Shown here: piece by piece, positions 5,747 to 11,465 of the stretch
Numbering within the stretch: position 1 is the stretch's first letter
Layout of the letters: each line of letters starts with the position of its first letter
NCBI GenBank assembly: GCA_003219495.1
Contig: QHOZ01000034.1
Location: 1-11,465 of the forward strand
DNA length: 11,465 nucleotides
Reading direction: 5' to 3'
Source of the DNA: Verrucomicrobiota bacterium
GTDB lineage: Bacteria; Verrucomicrobiota; Verrucomicrobiae; Chthoniobacterales; UBA10450
The notes under the pieces: generated by a model
Database searches by the model: none
What the model was told of the DNA's origin: nothing
What the model saw: the letters and a program-made list of their open reading frames with translations, nothing else
Program-made: the position numbers and the translations under genes

Positions 5747-6840
5747 TTTTTACCGAAGAATTCCAGGATCGCGTCACAGACAAGATCGACATCTTCCATC
5801 GGCAGGTCGCCATAAATTGGAAGCGACAGAATTTCCGTGACCGCTTCTTGCGTTCGCGGCAATTGCGGCAAGTCGCGATACATCTTCATCATTGCCGGCT
5901 GCTGATGGTTCGCGATCGGGTAATGAATTCCGGTGCCGATGCCTTTGTCCTTCAAAAAGGCAGCGAGCTCGTCCCGGCGCGGAGTGCGGATGACGTACAT
6001 ATGATAAACGTGTTTGGCCCACGGGCGCTCCGTTGGAGTTTGGACGATGCCTTCGAGACGCTCGTTGTAACGCGCGGCAACATCGCGGCGACGATCATTC
6101 AACTTGTCGATGTTGCGCAGCTCGACCCGGCCAATCGCGGCCTGCAATTCGTTGAAGCGAAAATTGTAGCCCACAAATTCGTGGACGTATTTCGAGCTGC
6201 GGCCGTGGTCGCGCAGCATGCGCAACTTCGCGGCGAGTGAAGAATCGTTTGTCGTGATGCAACCGCCGTCGCCCATGACGGTGAGATTTTTGGACGGGAA
6301 AAATGAAAACGCGCCCGCACCGGCGATTGAGCCGGCGCGTTTCCCGCGATACTCCGCGCCGAAGGCTTGCGCGCAATCTTCGACAACCCACAGCCCATGT
6401 TTCTTCGCGGCGAGGAAAATTCCGTCCATGTTCGCGGGATGTCCGTAAATGTGGACGGGAAGAATTCCGACCGTGCGCGCGCTCATTGCGCTTTCGAGTT
6501 GATCGACATCGAGGCAATAGGTCTCGTCGATGTCGATGAAGATCGGTTTCGCGCCGCGATGAATCATCGGCTCGATGGAGGGAAAGGCAGTGTGCGAGGG
6601 AACAAGAATCTCATCGCCAGGCAAAACGCCCATCGCGTGATGCAACATCAGTGCGCCGGTCGTCCAACTGGAACAAAGCACCGCTTCTTTCGTTCCAACG
6701 TAAGCCGCCAGCTCGGCTTCGAACGCTTCGCATTCCTTCGCGAGAATGTACCAGCCGGAATTGATCGCGCGCACGGCCGCTTCACGGACCTCGTCGTCCA
6801 CGAAAACTTTCGATAACGGAATCTTTTTCACCTCACTCAC
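5743..6840 (-). CDS. DegT/DnrJ/EryC1/StrS-family PLP aminotransferase (nucleotide-sugar type)
   Basis: This 365-residue enzyme belongs to the family that adds an amino group, usually from glutamate, to a keto nucleotide sugar. It opens with IPLSKVFVDDEV and SGWYILAKECEAFE (28-41). ILVPSHTAFPSIEPMIHRGAKPIFIDID (78-105), the PLP-binding VEDCAQAFGAEYRGKRAG (153-170) with Asp155, and the Schiff-base lysine in FSFFPSKNLTVMGDGG (Lys184) follow. RDHGRSSKYVHEFVGYNFRFNELQAA is also diagnostic. All key residues are present. The start is GTG (6838-6840), with AGG about 8 bases upstream; a second GTG three codons later cannot be excluded. It lies 9 bp after the Gfo/Idh/MocA gene and overlaps the GT2 gene by 4 bp. 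Pairing with that oxidoreductase recalls GnnA/GnnB or WlbA/WbpE-type 3-amino sugar synthesis, but the ring position is not determinable here. Confidence 0.94.
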   Translation of the reverse strand: MSEVKKIPLSKVFVDDEVREAAVRAINSGWYILAKECEAFEAELAAYVGTKEAVLCSSWTTGALMLHHAMGVLPGDEILVPSHTAFPSIEPMIHRGAKPIFIDIDETYCLDVDQLESAMSARTVGILPVHIYGHPANMDGIFLAAKKHGLWVVEDCAQAFGAEYRGKRAGSIAGAGAFSFFPSKNLTVMGDGGCITTNDSSLAAKLRMLRDHGRSSKYVHEFVGYNFRFNELQAAIGRVELRNIDKLNDRRRDVAARYNERLEGIVQTPTERPWAKHVYHMYVIRTPRRDELAAFLKDKGIGTGIHYPIANHQQPAMMKMYRDLPQLPRTQEAVTEILSLPIYGDLPMEDVDLVCDAILEFFGKK

Positions 6841-6849
6841 GCCGTTAAC

Positions 6850-7872
6850 CTAGTTGATGTCGATCCATTTTCCGGTGCGCGCCGATTCCATCGCGGCTTC
6901 GACAATGCGCACGGCTTCGGCTCCGTCCGCGCCATCGACCAGCGGCGCCTTGCGCGTTTCGATCGATTCCAAAAACGCGACCAGCTCCGCGCGCAACGGT
7001 TCCTCCGGCGGAAATTCAAGCTGACGCACAGCGCCTTCGTTGGCTTTGATTTCCCCGCTCTCGGTCACGTGGCGGTTATCGAACGTTTTGATTTTGTACT
7101 GCGCGACGTTGTAATCGCAGACCGCGGATGAATTTTTTCCGGCAATCGTCAATTCGCGCACCTTGCCCGGTAAATGATAGCCCGCTTCGATCGTCGCCAA
7201 AACCGCCGCGCCATCGAGCTCGTATTCGAGGGTGATCAGTGCCTCATCGTCCAAATCGTCGTCGCGTCCGAAAAAATTTCGCATCACAGCATGGGCGCGT
7301 CGCGGCGAGGTCCCGAGCAGGAATTGAAAGAGATCGATAAAATGAATTCCGTCCGCGAACGTCACGCCCGTATCGCGGCGAGGCCGTTTGAAGCCGCTGA
7401 AACGCGCGCGCAACATTTTCAATTCGCCGAAGCGTCGCTGCGCGATCGCGTCGCGCATCCAAACCGACGCCGGATCGAATCGAAAAATGTGACCGACCTG
7501 CAGGACAAGGCCGTTTCGCTTGGCGATTTCGCTCAACGTCTGCGCCTCGGCCGATTTCAACGTGATCGGTTTTTCGACGAAAACATCTTTGCCCGCTTCG
7601 AGCAGCTCGCGGCAAAGCTGAAAATGCGATTGCGCGGGCGTCACCACGACCGCGGCGTCAACGATGGGAAATATCGAACGCGGATCGGCGGTGCGATGGC
7701 TTTGCGCAAGGCCACTCGCATCCAGTCGCGCAGGATCGACATCGGCGACAAAAAGCTCCACCGGCAGCGATTGCAGAACGCGCAAATGATTGGCGCCCCA
7801 GCGCCCGAGACCGATGAGAAGAATTCGTTTCGCCTGTTGCATCTGGTGTCCGCGACCCGCAGAGTCCGTCAT
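6850..7872 (-). CDS. Gfo/Idh/MocA-family NAD(P)-dependent oxidoreductase
   Basis: The 340-residue enzyme has the Rossmann motif GLGRWGANHLRVL (21-33), the acidic end of the second strand (FVADVDPARL, 41-50), the family-wide EKPI (100-103), VGHIFRFDPA (126-135), and the catalytic-type segment TFADGIHFIDLFQFLLG (171-187). VGHIxRFxPA is common in members acting on UDP-GlcNAc-type sugars (WlbA/WbpB, GnnA). The likely role is oxidation of a sugar hydroxyl to a ketone with NAD(P), feeding the aminotransferase encoded 9 bp downstream. The ATG at 7872 has no Shine-Dalgarno sequence. The in-frame ATG at 7842, giving MQQAKRILLIGLG, has GGA 6 bases upstream and fits the usual short N terminus, so the true start is probably there. 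It heads the five-gene minus-strand run, divergent from the methyltransferase genes. Confidence 0.93.
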   Translation of the reverse strand: MTDSAGRGHQMQQAKRILLIGLGRWGANHLRVLQSLPVELFVADVDPARLDASGLAQSHRTADPRSIFPIVDAAVVVTPAQSHFQLCRELLEAGKDVFVEKPITLKSAEAQTLSEIAKRNGLVLQVGHIFRFDPASVWMRDAIAQRRFGELKMLRARFSGFKRPRRDTGVTFADGIHFIDLFQFLLGTSPRRAHAVMRNFFGRDDDLDDEALITLEYELDGAAVLATIEAGYHLPGKVRELTIAGKNSSAVCDYNVAQYKIKTFDNRHVTESGEIKANEGAVRQLEFPPEEPLRAELVAFLESIETRKAPLVDGADGAEAVRIVEAAMESARTGKWIDIN

Positions 7873-7898
7873 TTACGCGCAGCGTTAACTCGCCGCAA
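7870..7898 (-). promoter_or_regulatory. Candidate promoter for the amino-sugar gene run
   Basis: On the minus strand, TTGCGG (7898 to 7893) and TAAATG (7875 to 7870) are separated by 17 bases. Both match consensus only in part. If used, transcription would start near 7864, just before the ATG at 7842 and after the ATG at 7872. This would agree with the shorter reading of the Gfo/Idh/MocA gene. Only 25 bp separate the divergent outer starts, so the plus-strand promoter would have to lie within the oxidoreductase coding region. Confidence 0.22.
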
Positions 7899-8638
7899 TG
7901 AGATTCTCACGCAAGATAAGAAAGCTTTTCTCGCGCGAACTTTTCGCGAGCGCGGCCGAGCATTTCAGCCGCGCGCTGCATCCGGTCAGCACGCGCCGGA
8001 TGCTGGACGACATCGATTGGCTGCAATTTCGAGATTTGCGCCACAAATATCCGTTTCGGCCCGGCTCGCCGCAGATCAACCGCTTCGAGGACATCGTTTA
8101 TTGGATCGACATCAATGTGGAGCGCGCGCAGGACCTCTGGCTCGATCGCGCGCCGCCGTTGCGCATTCTCGACCTCGGCTCGGGCGCGGGATATTTTCTC
8201 TACGTCAGCAAATATTTCGGGCACGAGGTGCTCGGATTCGACACGGACCATGAGCCACTCTTTGGCGCGACGACGGAATTGCTCCGCGTTTCGCGCGTGA
8301 TCGGTCGCATCGAACGGCAAACTCCCCTGCCCGATTTTGGCAAGAGGTTCGATCTGATCACAGCGCATCGAATTTGTTTTCATCGAATCGGCAAGGTGCG
8401 CGAGAATCGCGAATGGTCGCCGGCGGATTGGAAATTCTTTATCGACGATGTGCGCGCCAATCTTCTGGACGAGAACGGGCGGTTGCTTCTCGATTTCAAT
8501 CCGCGCCCCGACCGCACTTCATTCTTCACGCCGGAACTGCGCGAATTCTTTTTGTCCGAAGGCGCCCGGATTTTTCGTTCGAAAGCATTGCTCGGCAAAA
8601 ACCCGAACGAGCGCCCGCGCTTTAAGTTGAGCCGCTAA
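7898..8638 (+). CDS. Class I SAM-dependent methyltransferase
   Basis: The 246-residue protein has an N-terminal extension (about 1-85) rich in Arg and aromatic residues. It is followed by motif I, ILDLGSGAGYFLYVSKYFG (90-108), the post-I acidic residue in VLGFDTD (Asp115 or Asp117) that would hold the SAM ribose, and a motif II-like strand FDLITAHRICFHRIG (151-165). The strand GRLLLDFNP (194-202) and a C-terminal part ending RPRFKLSR complete the fold. It is soluble, and the substrate is unknown. By position I infer a sugar or other small-molecule acceptor linked to the neighbouring glycan genes. The ATG at 7898 has no clear Shine-Dalgarno sequence. The next gene starts 7 bases after its stop codon, so the two are very likely one operon. 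Its CG-rich codon use resembles the rest of the window. Confidence 0.85.
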   Translation: MRFSRKIRKLFSRELFASAAEHFSRALHPVSTRRMLDDIDWLQFRDLRHKYPFRPGSPQINRFEDIVYWIDINVERAQDLWLDRAPPLRILDLGSGAGYFLYVSKYFGHEVLGFDTDHEPLFGATTELLRVSRVIGRIERQTPLPDFGKRFDLITAHRICFHRIGKVRENREWSPADWKFFIDDVRANLLDENGRLLLDFNPRPDRTSFFTPELREFFLSEGARIFRSKALLGKNPNERPRFKLSR

Positions 8639-8644
8639 ACCGAT

Positions 8645-9904
8645 ATGCTCTGGATTATTAGCGGCCCCACTTCGGTCGGCAAAAGCACTTTTATCCGAAG
8701 TGAAGAATGTTCCGCGCTGACCGGATTACGTTCGAAAACATTGGTGATTAAACCGATGGATGATCTGCCGGGGCAGCTGAATCCGCGATTGTTCACGGAG
8801 GCCGATTGCTTTGTTCATTACAATATGCTGCGGCCGGTTTCGCTCTTCGCCAGAAGTGAAGCCGCTCAGGTCGCTTCGCCGCGGGAATATCAAGAGCGAT
8901 CCGTCCAGTTTACGGCCGACCCGTGGTGGACTGAGTTTATCCGCCGGACCAGAGATAAACCTAAACGCGCGGTGATTGTTGTTGCCAATCCGGCTGCGAT
9001 CTGGGAACGAGCGGGCGGCCGTCGCGGTTACAACATCGAATACTGGAGGTCGCTCTATGAGAAGCTGAACTTTCCAGACATTTACCGCGCCTGGTGTTCG
9101 GAATTGGAGCGACAACAGATCCCGTTCGTGTTCGTCGATGCCACTGGTTCAACCTATTCACGCCTCGACGCCGAGGCTGCGTTGAAGATTGTTGATCGAA
9201 AGGTGATGAACACCACTTATTCCAAGCAACAGATCGAGAAAATTCTGCAGCAGGAAAACTTTGCCTATCACCGCATCAATCTGCCCTTTGGGTTGCACAC
9301 ACCGGGACGTGACCGCAGCCGCACGCGCGACCTCATTTTCCGGGAATCGCTAACTGGCAAAAGCGTTTTGGATGTAGGTTCTGCGCTCGGCTATTTTTGT
9401 TTCGAGGCCGAGGCCAGAGGAGCCGCCCGTGTCCTTGGAGTCGAGCTGGATCGAGAACGATTCCGCCAGTCATGTTTACTCAAAGATATCGTCGGAAGTG
9501 AGGTTGAATTTCTTCAGCGCGACATCTTGAAAGAGCCGCTCGATGAGCAGTTCGACTACGTTTGTCTGCTCAACGTAATTCATCATTTGGACGAACCGAT
9601 CCGTGCGATCCATCAGCTCGCCGCGATTGCGCGCGAATTTCTGATCATCGAATTTCCAACCTTCGAAGATTCAAAGTTTCGCAAGACAACGCGAATTCGC
9701 TTTCCGAAACGGTATAATCGTTTGCCTCTTATCGGAGTGAGTTCCAAAAAAGCCACCTCGCAAAAAGCCGATGGCGGCCAAACATTCGTTTTTAGTCCAG
9801 ACGCCATTGCCCGGATTTTGCAGGATCACCGCCCGATGTTTAGCGAGGTAAAAATAATCGACTCGCCCGTTGCGGGGCGAAAGATTGCACTTTGCCACAG
9901 GTAG
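8645..9904 (+). CDS. Two-domain protein: N-terminal P-loop NTPase fused to C-terminal SAM methyltransferase
   Basis: The 419-residue protein begins directly with a kinase-like strand and Walker A loop, WIISGPTSVGKST (3-15; Gly7, Gly12, Lys13, Ser14). A second strand (RAVIVVANPAAIWERAGGRRG, 108-128) and a kinase-like conclusion, LNFPDIYRAWCSELERQQ then FVFVDATG (161-168), follow, so residues 1-185 form one P-loop domain. After a helical linker (192-208) comes LPFGLHTPGRDRSRTRD (213-229), SAM motif I SVLDVGSALGYF (240-251), the acidic GVELD (265-269), and motif II DYVCLLNVIHHLDEP (304-318). C-terminal strands LIIEFP and VKIIDSP follow. The substrate of either domain is unknown. The combination is unusual: it could phosphorylate then methylate one substrate, or use NTP binding to control methylation. 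By eye it is less CG-rich than its neighbours, hinting at transfer. The TAG stop lies in the start of a downstream imperfect repeat. Confidence 0.85.
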   Translation: MLWIISGPTSVGKSTFIRSEECSALTGLRSKTLVIKPMDDLPGQLNPRLFTEADCFVHYNMLRPVSLFARSEAAQVASPREYQERSVQFTADPWWTEFIRRTRDKPKRAVIVVANPAAIWERAGGRRGYNIEYWRSLYEKLNFPDIYRAWCSELERQQIPFVFVDATGSTYSRLDAEAALKIVDRKVMNTTYSKQQIEKILQQENFAYHRINLPFGLHTPGRDRSRTRDLIFRESLTGKSVLDVGSALGYFCFEAEARGAARVLGVELDRERFRQSCLLKDIVGSEVEFLQRDILKEPLDEQFDYVCLLNVIHHLDEPIRAIHQLAAIAREFLIIEFPTFEDSKFRKTTRIRFPKRYNRLPLIGVSSKKATSQKADGGQTFVFSPDAIARILQDHRPMFSEVKIIDSPVAGRKIALCHR

Positions 9905-9960
9905 GCCGACGCGTCGCGGTGAGACGCGGTCGCCTCGCAGTTGTCGCGCTTCGCGTCGCG
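9901..9960. repeat. Imperfect GC-rich inverted repeat between the fusion gene and the S46 peptidase gene
   Basis: GGCCGACGCGTC (9904-9915) pairs partly with GACGCGGTCGCC (9923-9934), giving a perfect 6-bp inner stem (CGCGTC/GACGCG) plus outer pairs. A second CG-rich stretch, TCGCGCTTCGCGTCGCG, follows at 9944-9960. The tract starts with GTAGGCC, recalling the GTAGCC ends of the 854-915 element, so it may be a decayed relative. It contains the TAG stop of the preceding gene and may act as its terminator. The rest of the gap up to 9973 holds nothing else recognisable. Confidence 0.4.
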
Positions 9961-9973
9961 GTTATGCTGACGG

Positions 9974-11465
9974 ATGCGCAGATTTCTTTCGGCTGCCTCG
10001 TTGTCGATCTTGTTCGTCGGCCTAAGCGACCAGGCGTTTGGCGATGAGGGAATGTGGTTGTTCAACAATCCGCCGCTCAAGCAACTCAAAGAGAAATATA
10101 ACTTCGAGCCGACGAAGGATTGGCTCGAGCATCTGCAAAAGGCGAGTGTGCGCTTCAATTCCGGCGGCAGCGGCTCCTTCGTTTCGCCTAACGGATTAAC
10201 AATCACAAACCATCACGTTGGGCTTGATACGCTCCAGAAAATGTCGAGCGAGAAAAACAATTACGTCCGCGACGGTTTCTACGCGAAATCACAAAAGAAC
10301 GAAGTCAAAGCGACCGATCTCGAATTGAACGTGTTGATGTCGATCGAAGACGTAACCGATCAGGTAAAAGCGGCGGTGAAGCCTGAAATGTCGCCGGACG
10401 ATGCGAACAAGGCGCGCGGTAACGTGATTGCGCAGATTGAAAAAGAATCACGCGAGAAAACCGGATTGCGCTCGGACGTGGTGACGCTTTATCAGGGCGC
10501 GCAGTATCATTTGTATCGCTACAAACGTTACGACGATGTGCGGCTCGTGTTTGCGCCGGAAGAGCAAATCGCGTTTTACGGCGGCGATCCGGACAATTTC
10601 GAATATCCGCGCTTCGATCTCGATATCTGCATCTTTCGCGCGTACGAAAACGGACAGCCGGCGAAGATCGAGCATTACCTGAAGTGGAACACGAAAGGTC
10701 CGGCCGACGGTGAGTTGACGTTCGTCAGCGGAAACCCCGGCCGCACGGATCGACAACTGGCGGTGAGCGAACTGGCGGAGCTGCGCGACCAGGAAGTCCC
10801 GCATTTGCTCGACTTATTTTACCGGCGCGAAACGTATCTTCACGCGTGGGCGGCGCGCAGTTTTGAAAATAAGCGCCGCGCGCAACGCGATGTCCGCAGC
10901 GTCGAGAACAATCGCAAACGTTACGAGGGCTATCTCGCCGGCTTAATTGATCCCGAGATCTGGCGCATGATCGAGGATCGGCAGGCGAAGATTAGCGGCG
11001 CAAATGAGACGAGCGCGCTCTTCGACAAAATCAAGCAGGCACAAGAAGCGACCGCAAAGGTGATGCCAGTTTATGAATACTTCGAACAATTTCGCGGCCG
11101 TCCTGACGCCGCGTACCGATCGCCGCGCGCGCTGAACAGCACGCTCTTTCAATATGCGCGCCGCGTTCTGCGTCACGGCGATGAAATGACGAAACCGAAC
11201 GGCGAACGTTTCCCGGAATTCCGCGATAGCTATAAAGAATCGCTCGAGCTGGAGCTCTTCTCATCGCAGCCGATCTACGACGATTTCGAAATCGTGAAGC
11301 TCAATGACTCACTCACCGACATGGTGACGCGATTCGGCTCGGACGACGCGCTCGTGAAACAAGTGCTCGCGGGCAAATCGCCGATCGCGCGCGCGAGAGA
11401 GCTTGTGACTGGAAGCAAATTGAAAGACGCCGCAGTGCGCAAACAACTTTACACCGGCGGCGCCG
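9974..11465 (+). CDS. S46-family dipeptidyl-peptidase (DPP7/DPP11-like), C terminus cut by window edge
   Basis: The frame stays open from the ATG at 9974 to the right edge (497 codons; family members have about 700). A TGA lies in frame just upstream at 9968-9970, fixing the earliest start. Residues 1-23 (MRRFLSAASLSILFVGLSDQAFG) are a signal peptide, so the enzyme is exported to the periplasm or beyond. DEGMWLF (24-30) marks the mature family N terminus. SVRFNSGGSGSFVSPNGLTI (58-77) leads to the catalytic-His motif TNHHVG (78-83), and GGDPDNFEYPRFDLDICIFR (203-222) carries the likely catalytic Asp (217 by alignment from memory). VSGNPGRTDR (251-260) is also family-typical. The nucleophile Ser lies beyond the window. 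The usual TNHHC is TNHHV here. Such enzymes release dipeptides from peptides, which suggests protein use as food. There is no functional link to the genes before it. Confidence 0.92.
   Translation, partial: MRRFLSAASLSILFVGLSDQAFGDEGMWLFNNPPLKQLKEKYNFEPTKDWLEHLQKASVRFNSGGSGSFVSPNGLTITNHHVGLDTLQKMSSEKNNYVRDGFYAKSQKNEVKATDLELNVLMSIEDVTDQVKAAVKPEMSPDDANKARGNVIAQIEKESREKTGLRSDVVTLYQGAQYHLYRYKRYDDVRLVFAPEEQIAFYGGDPDNFEYPRFDLDICIFRAYENGQPAKIEHYLKWNTKGPADGELTFVSGNPGRTDRQLAVSELAELRDQEVPHLLDLFYRRETYLHAWAARSFENKRRAQRDVRSVENNRKRYEGYLAGLIDPEIWRMIEDRQAKISGANETSALFDKIKQAQEATAKVMPVYEYFEQFRGRPDAAYRSPRALNSTLFQYARRVLRHGDEMTKPNGERFPEFRDSYKESLELELFSSQPIYDDFEIVKLNDSLTDMVTRFGSDDALVKQVLAGKSPIARARELVTGSKLKDAAVRKQLYTGGA

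Noticed and set aside
5848..6240. Plus-strand frames within the aminotransferase gene (5848-6240 and 6367-6816)
   Set aside because: They are antisense shadows of a highly conserved PLP aminotransferase, with no motif or ribosome binding site.
5012..6840. Calling the aminotransferase and GT2 genes arnB and arnC
   Set aside because: The order and family are suggestive, but the GT2 lacks the ArnC membrane helices. No arnA, arnD or arnT is present, and an oxidoreductase leads the run.
7174..8253. A 359-codon open frame on the plus strand across the oxidoreductase gene and into the methyltransferase gene
   Set aside because: It is antisense to a clear Gfo/Idh/MocA protein and out of frame with a clear methyltransferase. 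The product has no recognisable motif, is very Arg-rich, and crosses the divergent promoter region. It is explained by the high GC and codon bias of the real genes.
7907..8383. Minus-strand 158-codon frame inside the methyltransferase gene
   Set aside because: It is antisense to the SAM motifs, and the composition looks like a reverse-strand shadow (Arg/Glu/Ala-rich).

Overview
The window looks like chromosomal DNA of a Gram-negative, fairly GC-rich bacterium. My best guess is a Verrucomicrobia lineage close to Chthoniobacterales/Spartobacteria. This is an inference from the gene mix (biotin-dependent acetyl-CoA carboxylase subunits, a lipid-A-synthase N-terminal-domain protein, a secreted S46 peptidase), the many GTG starts and the style of the intergenic palindromic repeats. 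It could not be tested by a search. No tRNA, rRNA, CRISPR array, transposase or phage gene was seen.

Layout. (1) Positions 1-2819, minus strand: accB, accC, thiE, then the first 56 codons of a PfkB-type sugar kinase that runs off the left edge. These are housekeeping genes for fatty-acid and thiamine synthesis. The accC/thiE gap holds a strongly folded palindromic repeat with a second half-copy beside it. (2) Positions 2907-3954: a small three-helix membrane protein (minus) and an RluA-family pseudouridine synthase (plus), divergent, with start regions that overlap by 14 bp. The rluA-like gene ends inside a long imperfect inverted repeat (3945-4053) that separates it from the convergent gene. 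(3) Positions 4058-7872, minus strand: a tightly packed five-gene run. In transcription order it encodes a Gfo/Idh/MocA oxidoreductase, a DegT-family PLP aminotransferase, a soluble GT2 glycosyltransferase, a small LABN membrane protein and a DUF1801/YdeI protein. Two junctions are 4-bp ATGA overlaps. (4) Positions 7898-9904, plus strand and divergent from the run: a SAM methyltransferase, then a protein that joins an N-terminal P-loop NTPase to a C-terminal SAM methyltransferase. (5) Positions 9974 to the right edge: a secreted S46-family dipeptidyl-peptidase, cut by the window end.

How they fit together. An oxidoreductase plus an aminotransferase is the standard pair for turning a hydroxyl of a nucleotide sugar into an amine. 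The coupled GT2 and LABN genes then suggest transfer of a sugar to a lipid at the inner membrane, and the divergent methyltransferase genes could modify the same glycan. This glycan or lipid cluster at 4650-9904 is the most interesting part of the window. The P-loop/methyltransferase fusion and the GT2+LABN pair are its least familiar elements.
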